Shown: positions 1 through 8,737 of the stretch, one piece after another | How the letters are laid out: each line of letters opens with the position of its first letter | How positions within the stretch are numbered: position 1 is the stretch's first letter | Assembly (NCBI GenBank): GCA_016708955.1 | Contig: JADJES010000026.1 | Location: 1-59,221 of the forward strand | DNA length: 59,221 nucleotides | DNA from: Nitrosomonas sp. | GTDB lineage: Bacteria; Pseudomonadota; Gammaproteobacteria; Burkholderiales; Nitrosomonadaceae | Direction: 5' to 3' | Position numbers and translations under genes: made by a program | Notes under the pieces: generated by a model | What the model saw: only the letters and a program-made list of their open reading frames with translations | Told to the model about the DNA's origin: nothing | The model's database searches: none

Positions 1-1224
1 TGTAGTTTGAGGTCGGTAAAAGCGGGCTCCCAAACTACTTCCTTTTTCAACTTTCAATCTGGGTTGATCCAAGCTTTTCTTCAGTTAAATCAAGTTTATA
101 CTCCTGACGTATTGCTTGCTTGCAAGTTACCTTTGGGATTAAATGGATTGGGTTCACCTAAAGATCCATCCTTTCTTATCTAAAATTTAGTTTAAGCACG
201 CAGCGAACACCCAATATTTTTGGAAAACTTGCTCACCAATACGAACAGCCGCCTCAATTTCAGGATATTAGGAATCACTTGGCCGGGCACTGCAAGTTGC
301 GCTGGAAATAAAGTGACTGCAGTGATATCCGCGCGAAATTTCGTGAAGAAATCATCTCCATCCACATCGATATTGATACCGAACCGTTCAGTCGACTGAA
401 TGCCATGATGTTGGTGAAATGCATTATTAGTAGAGGTGGCGTAACGATACGACGCCGCCAGACTGATGGAAGGGCTTAATAATTGGGCTTGGTGGATTAC
501 AGGCGCCATCACTAACCAGGCTTGATGCAAGCAATCCGTTAACATCGCTGGTGTTCCAACTGCCATCTTGATTCCTCGCTAAAGTCCCAAATGAAACCCC
601 TTTGCTAATCAATTTCCGACATTCCTGCCGGAAGTAATGGAATCCCAGATTTTTTGCAAATCTGTTGTCATCTGACCGCTTAGCATCTCGATATAGCCAA
701 AGAACCGAACAAACCCAGCGTATTACGGGAATTGGCAATAGTTTGCTGTTGTACAAATTTGCCTTCTTCTCTAATGCACCCCCGCGTTGGCGTCGTGTCG
801 TTATGGTCAAGGTTTGCAAAATCAAAACGTTGTCCAGGAAGAAATGCGTTGGTAACAATTTCTCCACCGCCACCGATACGAGGCTTGTTATGGCAGCCTG
901 CACAGGAATTCGTATCCGGTGCTGAGATACGATTAAAGTTACGTGGAAAAACTAATGGCGAAGGATGAATCTGTCGGCGGGAGAACCGGTTCCCTTGGTT
1001 AATGGACGTCCGCCGCCTTCTTGATTGGTCCAGTTCGCACCGAATAATAGCTTGCCGTGACTAATAAGCTTTCGTACTTTCATGTTGAATTCATCGCCGT
1101 CCTGCAAATGATTGGGCACAGAAACTTCTTTGCCAAGCTCTGTTGCAAATGTTTGGGACCCTCCCATTGTAATTAAGCCGATAACAAAGATTGGAATGAC
1201 TGCTAATCGATATTGATTATTCAT
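1..1224 (-). pseudogene. Di-haem c-type cytochrome, thiol-oxidoreductase/peroxidase-like; frameshifted and cut by window edge
   Basis: The start at 1224 follows a good ribosome binding site (CAGGAG) and opens with a signal peptide, so the product should be periplasmic. The reading then changes frame several times. Successive frames give PLVFPRNFNRISAPD, a haem motif CAGCH near 890, IGGGGEIVTNAF, SKGVSFGTLARN, HHGIQSTERFG, RADITAVTLF and, near the left edge, EPAFTDLKLH. This order fits di-haem c-type cytochromes of the DUF1111/thiol-oxidoreductase kind. The second haem site (around 205) reads CSLRA instead of CxxCH. The 3' end lies outside the window. The role is probably redox; the substrate is unknown. 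It may be a real pseudogene or an active gene with indel errors. The family call is from remembered sequence. Confidence 0.6.
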
Positions 1225-1334
1225 AAATTTCTCCTGTAACTAAATTTTTTAACCTGAATGTTTTAATAACTGCTATGAGGCATAGCTTTGTATTAATTAT
1301 TGGCGTCGCGTGAAAATTGGCAGGTGTTATGGCT

Positions 1335-1351
1335 GTGTAGCGGTACTACAC
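1335..1351. promoter_or_regulatory. 17-bp palindrome, possible operator
   Basis: GTGTAG and CTACAC flank a five-base centre, about 110 bases upstream of the cytochrome start at 1224. Its position would suit a regulator site for that minus-strand gene. No regulator is identified and a chance palindrome is possible. Confidence 0.2.
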
Positions 1352-1599
1352 AATGATAGGTGGACGATTAATCCGGGTTGTCCGGAAACTTAAGACAATG
1401 TATTCCAGCGCTTATTTTTATCATTGCACGCTAAGCTGATGTACTTCAGTTCGGTAACGTACATAGAATCAGGATAAAGTAGCTGCGGTCTACTTGCTGT
1501 TTGATGCAGGCATTTGCGTTGGCATTGCTAAAATATCCGATCATCGGCCCCATGACTGGCAGGTTTGTTCAGTGCTTCCGGCAGGCTATCCGGCGCACC

Positions 1600-1624
1600 A
1601 AACAAAACAACCCTCCGGAGAGGG
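1600..1624 (-). terminator. Possible intrinsic terminator on the minus strand
   Basis: CCCTC and GAGGG form a short stem with a four-base loop. Read on the minus strand it is followed by TTGTTTTGTTT. No convincing minus-strand gene lies upstream, so its target is unclear. Confidence 0.3.
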
Positions 1625-1655
1625 CTGTCGAGATTATTGTGTTAGCAATATTTGC

Positions 1656-1773
1656 TTAAGGAAACTCTGATTAAGTTGATTACATTCATGGTTCGACAAG
1701 CTCAAAACGAACGTAATCAATATATTACCGTTCGTCCTGAGCCTGTCGAAGGACTTAATCAGAGCTTCCTTAA
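1656..1773. repeat. 118-bp MITE/REP-like palindromic element, copy 1
   Basis: The ends TTAAGGAAACTCTGATTAAG (1656-1675) and CTTAATCAGAGCTTCCTTAA (1754-1773) are inverted copies with one mismatch over 20 bases. Inside, TTCGACAAGCTCAAAACGAACG faces CGTTCGTCCTGAGCCTGTCGAA, a second inverted repeat of a type widely scattered in proteobacterial genomes. There is no open reading frame for a transposase, so it would move only with help from another element. A diverged copy lies at 19833-19937 beside glgC. No clear target-site duplication is visible. Confidence 0.7.
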
Positions 1774-1943
1774 ATGACATATTCGATAGGCATTGCTGGA
1801 AAAAAGCGGCAATAATTGCCGGGCGGCAGCCGGACAGCCTGTTTGACTGAACCGATTCTTCATTCAGTCCCGATTCAGATTGATCGCTGTACAGTGATCT
1901 CATCAGAATCCACCCGGAACGAGCAATTGAAAGGAGAAGCGAA

Positions 1944-2798
1944 ATGGACACCAGAAAAAACCAAGCTATTCTTCTGCGAGACAAAGGATATTTGTTCGAG
2001 CCACTCTCAATGGTTCATGCCTTTTCTTTTAATTTATCTGGCAATAAAGGGCTGCTGCTGCTTCTACTGGCAGTTCTATACTTGCCGGTTGTAAAACAGT
2101 GCCCCTCCAGGATAGGAATTTTTCTGAAAGAGGCGGTTTCTTGGAACAAGCTGAAAATACAGGTTTCCGTATTCATCACAACGCCGGTACTGACAATGCA
2201 GTTATCGGTACCATGTACGCATCGGGCAAAGCGCATTACTCAATGGCGAGCAAGTGAAGATTTCTGCGAAGGTAAAGAATAATTCGTTTGTGAGTACGGG
2301 TCCTCAAAGCAGTGCGCGCGTTGAATTCAACGCATCGGATTCATCCTGCTTGCTACGCGTCGATAGATTTAATGCGGGTAATGCTTACGCGGATTCATCG
2401 GATTGCCAGCAAAAAATTGAAACCCTGCATGCAAGGCTACAAGCCAAGGAGGCTATCCTGCATATCCGTGTGTCGCAGCATCAAACAGAAGTCATGGTAC
2501 TCAGCGGCGCGATCAAGGTCATATTGCTGGAAGATGCATCGCAATCCATTGACGTCAGAGCAGATCACGGAATTATTGTTACGCATGAGGCGATTGGCCA
2601 TCCTTATCCGGTTACTCCGGACGAAGTCTGGCAGCGCATACGCTGGAGAGGGGACTTCCAGCTCTATAAAACAGTCATTGATTGGAATAAAATAATCGCA
2701 GGCGCAGTGACTGTTGCAATCGTCGCTGCTGCGATATTATTCAGTAGAGTCGTGGAGGTGGCGGTTATGGCAGAGGGTTTCCTAGATATTCAAGATAG
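1944..2798 (+). pseudogene. FecR-domain lipoprotein with C-terminal membrane segment, frameshifted
   Basis: A strong ribosome binding site (AAAGGAG) precedes ATG 1944. The first frame gives a signal-peptide core (LLLLLLAVL). After a shift near 2075 the reading continues LAGC, a lipobox, then KTVPLQDRNFSERGG and GTDNAVIGTMYASGKA. After another shift near 2250 it gives LLNGEQVKISAKVKNN and STGPQSSARVEF, typical of FecR-type ligand or stress-sensing domains. A hydrophobic stretch follows (IIAGAVTVAIVAAAILF), then, in a third frame, a Gly/Arg tail GGGGYGRGFPRYSR and a stop at 2796-2798. No sigma factor or TonB receptor is nearby, so a classical FecIR role is not supported. Function unknown. Confidence 0.5.
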
Positions 2799-2841
2799 CG
2801 ATCATCTGTCTCATGTTACCTATTCATTTTCTTTGTTCGCG
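2662..2841 (+). repeat. Diverged direct repeat, copy A (FecR 3' region)
   Basis: From CTCTATAAAACAGTC to TTCGCG this segment matches 3622-3787 in the same orientation, with substitutions and small indels throughout. It covers the membrane segment and Gly/Arg tail of the FecR-like gene. The spacing of about 960 bases suggests an old tandem duplication. Confidence 0.75.
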
Positions 2842-2883
2842 GCCCCGTTTGCTGCGACAAAATCTCAAACTTTGAGAGATAAT

Positions 2884-3033
2884 CTATTTTCCTATTTTTA
2901 TATCTTTAATAGTTATCGTTTCCAGAGCATCGAATTTTTTCGGATCCATCATTTCTTCCAATAATTTCTTTATGTCGGCAATACTGGTTTTATATAAATT
3001 GATGTCCAATTCAACCGTCACTTCAACTTTCAT
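2884..3033 (-). CDS. Small protein of 49 residues, second gene of a two-gene unit
   Basis: The frame from ATG 3033 reads MKVEVTVELDINLYKTS, then IADIKKLLEEMMDPKKFDAL and ETITIKDIKIGK, then stop. It has no signal peptide. The pattern of strand, amphipathic helix, strand suggests a small folded domain. It starts 13 bases after the stop of the secreted protein gene at 3047-3370, on the same strand, which supports a shared transcript. It overlaps the out-of-frame end of the FecR-like reading on the other strand. I do not recognise the family. Confidence 0.5.
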   Translation of the reverse strand: MKVEVTVELDINLYKTSIADIKKLLEEMMDPKKFDALETITIKDIKIGK

Positions 3034-3046
3034 AAGTTGCTCGCTT

Positions 3047-3370
3047 TTATTTGCATTTGATAAATAGATTACGGGTGACTATTGAACCCGAAGATGTTAA
3101 ATATCCGATTGATGCCGATTGCGTGTTTGCACCAAACTCACGGATTGCTTGAGAGAAAGGAACAATATCACCTTGCTGATTCAGTAGGTGATATCCACGT
3201 GTGCCGCAGATTTCCCCCGCTTTCTCAAGACAGTTGCTATAGTTCATTCCAGAGCCGCTGCAGTTGATGTTATGCCCTTTGGTCCCGTCAGCCAGAAACA
3301 CTTCTCTGGATGAAGCGCAAACTTGAAGCGTTATGACAAAGAGGATAAAAATAAAAAGTGATCGGGACAT
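3047..3370 (-). CDS. Small secreted Cys-containing protein, 107 residues
   Basis: A clear ribosome binding site (AGAAGGAA) precedes ATG 3370. Residues 1-20 form a signal peptide (SLFIFILFVITLQVCA), so the product should be exported. The mature part has cysteines in the pattern C(N)CSGSGMNYSNCLEKAGEIC, close to a family of small uncharacterised envelope proteins or lipoproteins sharing a CxxRGY-like motif (ICGTRGYHLL). Frame and codon use look sound and there is no shift. Function unknown. It probably shares a transcript with the 49-residue gene just downstream. Confidence 0.65.
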   Translation of the reverse strand: MSRSLFIFILFVITLQVCASSREVFLADGTKGHNINCSGSGMNYSNCLEKAGEICGTRGYHLLNQQGDIVPFSQAIREFGANTQSASIGYLTSSGSIVTRNLFIKCK

Positions 3371-4504
3371 ATTGGTTCCTTCTAATATTTGACCATACTA
3401 CTGCTAGGTGGAGGTAAGAGATTGTTCAGTTCGATTTTATACTACATTACAATAACGTTGTTAAGTTCGGATGCTATGTCAAATTGACACATTCCAAAAT
3501 ATAACTTATTTAATAATTACATCGCCATAAACGAACGCTCCCGGCTAATTACCCCGCAACACAAATCAGTTCGTCCCAATGTCGTGTAATTCGGATTTCT
3601 ATTGCCTTGTTTTATCCGCACCTCTATAAAACAGTCGTTGATTGAAATAAAGTAATGGCAGTCGTCGTCACTGTTGCCAACGTCGCGGCTGCGATAGTAC
3701 TCAGTAGAGGTCATGGTGGCGGGTTTCCTAGACATTCAAGACAGCGATCATCTGTCTCGTGTTACCTATTCATTTTCTTCGTTCGCGACCTGACTCCTGT
3801 TCTTTTTGATGAGGATTTGGTGTACCTTTCCATCGGCTTCTGCTAAAGTGAAATAAATGTTGTGTTTGTTGCCTCTTCAAGAAAATGATAGTGAGTGTTA
3901 GCATTCCGCTACCAAAAGAGTGAAAACCTCCTCTAATCATCAAGTAATCACCCATTAAAACTATTAAACAATTCCGTTTGTAGATGGTATTGGTAACCTT
4001 CTTTTCTCAAATCATAAGTGAGGCCACCGCAAACTGGAGAGGTAGGGACTTATACCATTGTTCCTTTGATGCGATAAGTTTGTTAGCTGAATGTACGGAT
4101 CCGCTTATTATTTTCGGAGCGGGCATTTAATTCAATTCCAATAAGCTGTTTTTTGCTGATGACCTCAAAATTGTTCTTACTATAGGTTTCATTGTTCGTT
4201 ATCTTTATGGGATGCGACGTGAAAGAGGATAACTTCGTGAATAACCAATATCTCTAGTCTACGGGTAATATTGATGAGAAGAGCCTTATCTTCATTAATA
4301 GTTCGCCTGACTCTATTTCAGAGTAGTAGTGCTTCAATATCTATTTTGTCTCTCGAGAACTGGAGCTCAACATTGTAAAACAAATGTCGAGTGGCATTTA
4401 GCAAGGAGAGTAGAGTCACTATTTTTGATGAATGTCTGCAGGTAAACCAAGAGGGGAGCATAACCCTAAACGATTGCGGTGAGTTGGAAGATCCCTTCTA
4501 GAAT
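3371..4504. other. 1.1-kb stretch without a supportable gene
   Basis: Apart from the repeat copy at 3622-3787, I see no reading frame with a plausible start, ribosome binding site and protein-like sequence. The remaining bases are AT-rich and look decayed. The short frames that do exist read as low-complexity or scrambled protein. Confidence 0.5.
3622..3787 (+). repeat. Diverged direct repeat, copy B (FecR 3' region)
   Basis: This matches 2662-2841. In copy B the tail frame reads SRGHGGGFPRHSR without interruption where copy A needs a shift, but the upstream part has a stop (TGA in GTTGATTGA) and there is no FecR domain in front. It is therefore a 3' fragment rather than a second working gene. 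Confidence 0.75.
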
Positions 4505-4728
4505 CTAAAAATTCGATGCCCATACGAACTCACTTTTTAGAATATTACGGCTGAAAGCTCGTTTTAGGATCACACTGAATGCATAGTTGAATAGCATGAC
4601 AACCAGTGCGCCGATGACGATTGCGGTAAAGCGCACCAGCGCCATTGGTCGCACATTGCCGGGCAGAGCAGAGGCAGGTCACGAATCACGATAGGCCCGA
4701 TTACAAAACAAAAAATATATGCGTTCAT
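4505..4728 (-). CDS. Small membrane protein, last gene of a coupled minus-strand unit; one frameshift
   Basis: ATG 4728 overlaps the TGA of the preceding gene (ATGA). The frame begins MNAYIFCFVIGPIVIRDLP and, after restoring one G near 4673 (CCGG to CCGGG), continues MALVRFTAIVIGALVVMLFN and SVILKRAFSRNILKSEF to a stop at 4505. Two hydrophobic segments suggest an inner-membrane protein of about 74 residues. The ATGA overlap implies translational coupling with the three genes upstream. I do not recognise the family. Confidence 0.45.
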
Positions 4729-4865
4729 CCGACTATTCTCAAATCCCGACGACCTGCTCCTGTTTGTAGTATGCGTTGAGCATCCATCAAGTTGTCCATG
4801 ATCGGGTTGGCGATGTCCCAGATCTGTTGTTCGCTCAGCTTGTCGAAGCGGATGATGGGTGTCAT
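4725..4865 (-). CDS. Small soluble protein, 46 residues as written; third gene of a coupled unit
   Basis: ATG 4865 overlaps the stop of the lipoprotein gene by ATGA. The product reads MTPIIRFDKLSEQQIWDIAN, then PIMDNLMDAQRIL and a short tail. The first 33 residues resemble the start of longer uncharacterised SnoaL/NTF2-like proteins (ANPLMDNLM...), so this copy may be truncated or frame-damaged after DAQRIL. Its stop in turn overlaps the next start. Function unknown; position and overlaps are the best evidence that it is translated. Confidence 0.45.
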   Translation of the reverse strand: MTPIIRFDKLSEQQIWDIANPIMDNLMDAQRILQTGAGRRDLRIVG

Positions 4866-5080
4866 TTCGGTTCGCTTCCGGTTCCGGATTGCTGCTTGTA
4901 CGCTTCATACGAAGTGCTGGTACTCGATAGGCAGCGGCTGCGTTCCTGTTGATCCATGATTCTGCCGCACTCGTTACGTTGCCACGCCTGCCCGGTATTG
5001 TAGAGTTGCTGAGTGGTGCAACCGGTTCCGGCTAATAATGCTGCCATTGCACCGCCAATAATCGAGATGCGTGATTTCAT
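4862..5080 (-). CDS. Small outer-membrane-type lipoprotein, 72 residues
   Basis: ATG 5080 was chosen because it overlaps the stop of the VOC gene by ATGA; an upstream ATG at 5089 is possible. The product starts MKSRISIIGGAMAALLAGTGC with a lipobox ending in Cys 21, followed by TTQQLYNTGQAWQRNEC and a second Cys in ERSRCLSSTSTSYEAYK. The mature protein is short and polar. Similar small lipoproteins of unknown function occur in other proteobacteria. The frame is intact. Confidence 0.65.
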   Translation of the reverse strand: MKSRISIIGGAMAALLAGTGCTTQQLYNTGQAWQRNECGRIMDQQERSRCLSSTSTSYEAYKQQSGTGSEPK

Positions 5081-5510
5081 CCGGCGCATTCGGATGTGAC
5101 GACATTGACCATCCAACTGATGCCGAAGCGGTCGGTGAGCATGCCGAAGCGCGGTGACCAGAATGTTTTGGCTAGCGGCATTTGTACCTGGCCGCCGTCG
5201 GAGAGTGCGGTGAAGAAGCGATCCGCTTCGGCTTCGGTGGCAACCGAGATCGATAGCGAGAAGCCTTTGAATTGTTGACCTTCTTCGCAGCCATCCGAAG
5301 CCATCAGTATGTTGTCGCCGATGCGAAAGCTGGCGTGCATCACTTTGTTTTCAAACCCCGGCGGCAGCATGCCGGGTGGTGTGGGATCCGGCTTTCGCTG
5401 AAGCGCATCAACATATCGATCTGCGCGCCGAGCGCGCTGCGGTAAATTCGAGCGCTTCCTCGCAGCGGCCGCCGAACATTAAGTAGGGTTGAACTCAATG
5501 GGTTTGGCAT
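5077..5510 (-). CDS. VOC/glyoxalase-fold protein (PhnB-like), frame interrupted near its N-terminus
   Basis: A strong ribosome binding site (AGAAGGAG) precedes ATG 5510. The expected N-terminus, MPNPIEFNPYLMFGGRCEEA, then RSALGAQIDMLMRF, can be read only by restoring about four single bases between 5380 and 5495, mostly in short runs. From 5370 the frame is open: PPGFENKVMHASFRIGDN, FKGFSLSISVATEAEAD and TDRFGISWMVNV, typical of the PhnB/DUF3335-like VOC fold of about 145 residues. The partner enzyme and substrate are unknown. The intact binding site and ATGA coupling to the next gene argue for read errors rather than decay. Confidence 0.6.
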
Positions 5511-5551
5511 GATGACTCCTTCTGTTAAGAAACCGCTGAGTAATCCTCATT

Positions 5552-5734
5552 TGTCATTCCGAACATGGTAGAGCAATCTTTCTGGGTCACTTCTAAAATC
5601 AAATTTCGTCACAACACTTTTCTCGAAAAATGTTTCCTTCATATCATGCATGCTGGTAACATTTTTTCTCGGCCTCGTTTGTTTAGAACTTTGAATTTTA
5701 AGTGACGATAGATTTTCACACGCTCGAAATGACA
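5552..5734. repeat. Possible second palindromic element (imperfect 11-bp ends)
   Basis: TGTCATTCCGA at 5552-5562 and TCGAAATGACA at 5724-5734 are inverted with one mismatch. Sequences beginning TGTCATTCCGA are common as dispersed palindromic repeats in bacteria. The interior has no gene and only weak symmetry, so this is tentative. Confidence 0.3.
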
Positions 5735-5783
5735 GTTATCCGAAGATCCCCAGTGGATGAATAATTTGCGTCCTGTCAAAAAA

Positions 5784-7680
5784 TTACAACGTCCTCATGC
5801 ACTCAATAATCGCCAACGCGCCTTGCTTGTCAACGGATCAGTGAGGGTGATAAGTTTTTTGCCTTCCACGATGTCTTTTCGCGGCCTTTATTGCGTTTAA
5901 GCCGGAGTGTCGTTTGGCTTGAAATTGAGTAACCTTCGCTTTGACCGGTTGCCACGCTGTGATCCCAGTTGAAAGCCGAGAAACTTTTGGTCGTAATCCA
6001 AGCGGTTTTTGATAAGCCGCTGGATGGGTTCATCCGGTAATAATAAGCGATAAACGGTCGGCAGCGGTGCCATTATGCAAGTACGGCGCTTGGCTCCGTC
6101 CTTGATGCGCTTTCGCTTTAACGGGAGGTAGCGTTGTATCCGTGGTGTTCGCCTTTGGGTGACATCAGCAGGTCTTTCTGTCGCCGGTTAACGAAAGCCG
6201 CCGTCAAATTCAGCGCAAGGTTTAATGGCTTTGGCTCCGTCCAGATTGACCGTGTCGTATCCGGTGAACACCGTCATAGTGTTTTTTGCGGGCGGTGTTT
6301 CGTTAATAACAGCGCAACGCCTACGTAAGCCCGCTTTCGGATGGTGCCCAGAGTGTCGTACATACTTTGCCGACTTTGAGTTGATGGCAATCCGGGCTCT
6401 ACGTTCGGCTAATAGCCTTGCCCTTGTTTCGCCAGGTTGATATCCACAGCCAAAGGATAAGGAGTGGCGGGTAAGCCATCCAGTAGTTCTTCGGTAAAGA
6501 CAGCGTTAAGCACATCGGTTTCTTCCAGCCCAGGGTTAACATGGCAATCAGTTGCGGTAAGATAGGTAAGTCGGTACATTGCCGTTCCAACGCCGCCGCC
6601 GCCGTTAATGTGTCTTTTGTGTTTTCATCCAACTGGCGCGCCGTTTATCTTGTTCCCATAAGCCGACATGAAATCAGTAATGCCGGTTCCGAAGTGAGCT
6701 GATGCCGGCAAACCATTTCCGTATCGGATGTGGCGCAAACCAATATAACCATTGACGGCACTCAAACCGGGGGTGTCGGCCATGCCAGGAAAGCCCGCCA
6801 TCCACGGCGGATCCAAACCCGGACTAGTTTTATGACTGGGAATGCGCCGAAAACCGTCGGCTTCGGGCTTCCTGTTTCGCCGCGCGAAATTTCTTGATTG
6901 TTGTGCAGCATTTTGAAGAGCGAAACCTGGTCGGCTTCGTAGTCAGCGTCAAAGTTTCTGCCCAAAGATTGATACCGTTGGTAAAATAAACCGGATTCTG
7001 TTGATGCGAAGGATCCAATGCGTTAAGCAACTTCTGCGTTAACAAACTGGTATTTGTTGTCGCCGGTTTCACCTCCGCATAAGCTTTTTGTAAGGCTTCC
7101 GTTTGATACAGTCTGACGCGTAACAGTATAATGTTGAATGGCGCTCGATCCCCGCCATCCAGGCAATCGTGTTGGCCGTTTTCCAGCCGCACGCGGCCAA
7201 GCTGGCATGCGCCGCACGAAAGAAGCGTAGTCGAGGCCGTCTTGCGCTTCCGCCCGGGATAAACCGCCAAAACCGATGCCGCGTGCAACCGGATAAGATT
7301 TCTGCCGTCCATCGATAAACAAACCTACAGCATCGAGAAAAAATTTTCTCCGCTCCCTAGAGTCCGGCGCTAGTTTGGCAATAGCTTCAACGCAATGTAG
7401 GGAATACCGTCCACTTGCAAACGAAAAATTGGAAAACCAACTACAAGCAGTCTGATGAGACTGAATTATAGTCGGTCTTCTCCTCCGCGACTTCTTGCTC
7501 TGAGCCTCCAACCAATTATCCGGTACTGGAAACACAAAAGCGTGGGGTGACGATGCTTCTAGTGGTTGAGAAACCTACAGGCGGGGAGGTGGCTACTGCA
7601 GGGTGATGGCGAACAAGGCGGAATAGTGGCTTCAAGGAAATTCCTGATCCTCTGTTTTGTGGTAATAATATCATCGCTTA
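5784..7680 (-). pseudogene. Large c-type cytochrome-like protein, possibly RoxA-like; many frameshifts
   Basis: No single frame covers this, but successive minus-strand frames give a coherent order: FPVPDNWLEAQ (near 7530), ARGIGFGGL, SCGACQLGRVRLENGQ (near 7200), DGGDRAPFN, FTNGINLW, DQVSLFKMLHNN, GLSAVNGYIGLRHIRYGNGL, LPTVYRLLLPDE, LDYDQK and LGFQLG, and a terminal ALAIIECMRTL with stop at 5784. The distal part resembles the C-terminal half of RoxA-like di-haem cytochromes (HNGTxPTVYRLL). The one haem-like motif visible reads CGACQ, lacking His, and the second is garbled (CHQ near 6370). The start is uncertain, between about 7535 and 7690. Decay or heavy read error are both possible. Confidence 0.45.
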
Positions 7681-7951
7681 TGACAACATGATCTTCTGAT
7701 GCGGACTGATTGTAGCATAGCTTTGATACAACTCTATTGAGGGTGGATTAACCGGTGGTTTTTGGTTTTTTATCCCTGGCTTATGTGTGCTACCACATTG
7801 CAGAACTGATTCACTGATGATTGTAATGTAAAAGCAAGCTTTGGAGTGGGTAATTCACGCTTGTGCCGTCACGGCTGGTCTGTATGGAAGCAGGGCTTTC
7901 GCATTAAAGCGGGATAGATTCGATCCCGTGCAATTATTTTAAAGGGAAAAC

Positions 7952-8059
7952 ATGCAACGCAAAAAAAAATAGAATTTCCTTCAGTTAGCGGTCGTCATTG
8001 CATTGACCTTCTGCAAAGTTGGAGCAGTTTATGCGCAGAGTCAAGGGCCGCCCAGATGA
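7952..8059 (+). other. Signal-peptide-like short frame with in-frame TAG
   Basis: From ATG 7952 the frame reads MQRKKK, a TAG after a run of nine A, then NFLQLAVVIALTFCKVGAVY and AQSQGPPR before a stop that overlaps the next start by ATGA. The hydrophobic part and AQS look like a signal peptide and cleavage site. It may be a fragment of an exported protein, or a small gene with an error in the A run. Confidence 0.25.
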
Positions 8060-8227
8060 ATATAGATCAAGTAGACGGCCGGGCGGTGAAGCCGGAAGGT
8101 AAGGTAAAGGAAGCCACCGGCGTGATACTGGATGACAGAATTTGCAGACAGAAGGCAACGCGAAAAAATGCCGGCAAGCCCAGAAGAGTTATGAGATCTG
8201 AAACAAGATATTGAGCAAGGCAAATAA
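8056..8227 (+). CDS. CsbD-like stress protein, frame interrupted
   Basis: ATG 8056 opens MNIDQVDGRAVKPEGKVKEA, the start of CsbD-family proteins (MN.DQ..G..KQ..GKVKE). After a shift near 8140 the second frame gives LQTEGNAKKC and QAQKSYE, and after another near 8205 DLKQDIEQGK to the stop at 8227. The full length of about 57 residues is normal for the family. CsbD-like proteins are small, hydrophilic and often induced by stress; the molecular role is not known. The neighbours (BolA, bacterioferritin-like, peroxiredoxin) fit a stress context. Confidence 0.55.
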
Positions 8228-8321
8228 CACGAGTAAAACTGAAGTGGGCAGGCGAATCACGGTAGACTAGCGAACTTTGTTTGTTAGGTTCCGTGAGGGG
8301 TGATATGAGAGTGACCGTACT

Positions 8322-8635
8322 ATGAGTATTAAAAAATTGATCGAGACCAAACTGCAATCATTGCAACCGCAGTTTCTGAAGTGGTTAACGAAAGTGATAA
8401 GCACAATGTACCGGAAGGATCCGAATCCCATTTCAAAGGTGACGATCGTCTCCGATGCGTTTCATGGAAAAATGCTGTTAGCGCGTCATCGGATGGTTAA
8501 TGAAATCCTGGCTGATGAGCTGGCGCAATCTATTCATGCGCTAGTTCTGCATACATGGACAATGGAAGAATGGTTTGAAAAGAACGGATTACGCAACGAT
8601 TCTCCACCCTGCCTGGGAGGGGAAAATCCCTATAA
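8322..8635 (+). CDS. bolA: BolA family protein, two compensating frameshifts
   Basis: ATG 8322 opens MSIKKLIETKLQSLQPQFL. Between about 8381 and 8440 the frame is off by one base; the other frame reads EVVNESDKHNVPEGSESHFK, the expected BolA sequence. The frame then returns: VTIVSDAFHGKMLLARHRMV, NEILADELAQSIHALVLHTW and SPPCLGG, with the BolA helix and conserved HALxLHTxTP-like region. Restoring a G at about 8380 and removing one near 8440 gives a normal protein of about 104 residues ending at 8635. BolA proteins act with monothiol glutaredoxins in iron-sulfur handling and stress response. The end assumes one more base in the GGGG run at 8618. Confidence 0.75.
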
Positions 8636-8737
8636 CCTGGAGTTAATCGATTGGCATCAATTACTCGCGCTTTTCGCCTATTTACGGAGTAGTCAGATGA
8701 ATCCACAAGCCTGTTGAACTAAGTAAGGAGAAGTCTA

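Noticed and set aside
1634..1984. Minus-strand frame with a hydrophobic start
   Set aside because: Most of it runs through the palindromic element, and it overlaps the start and ribosome binding site of the FecR-like gene.
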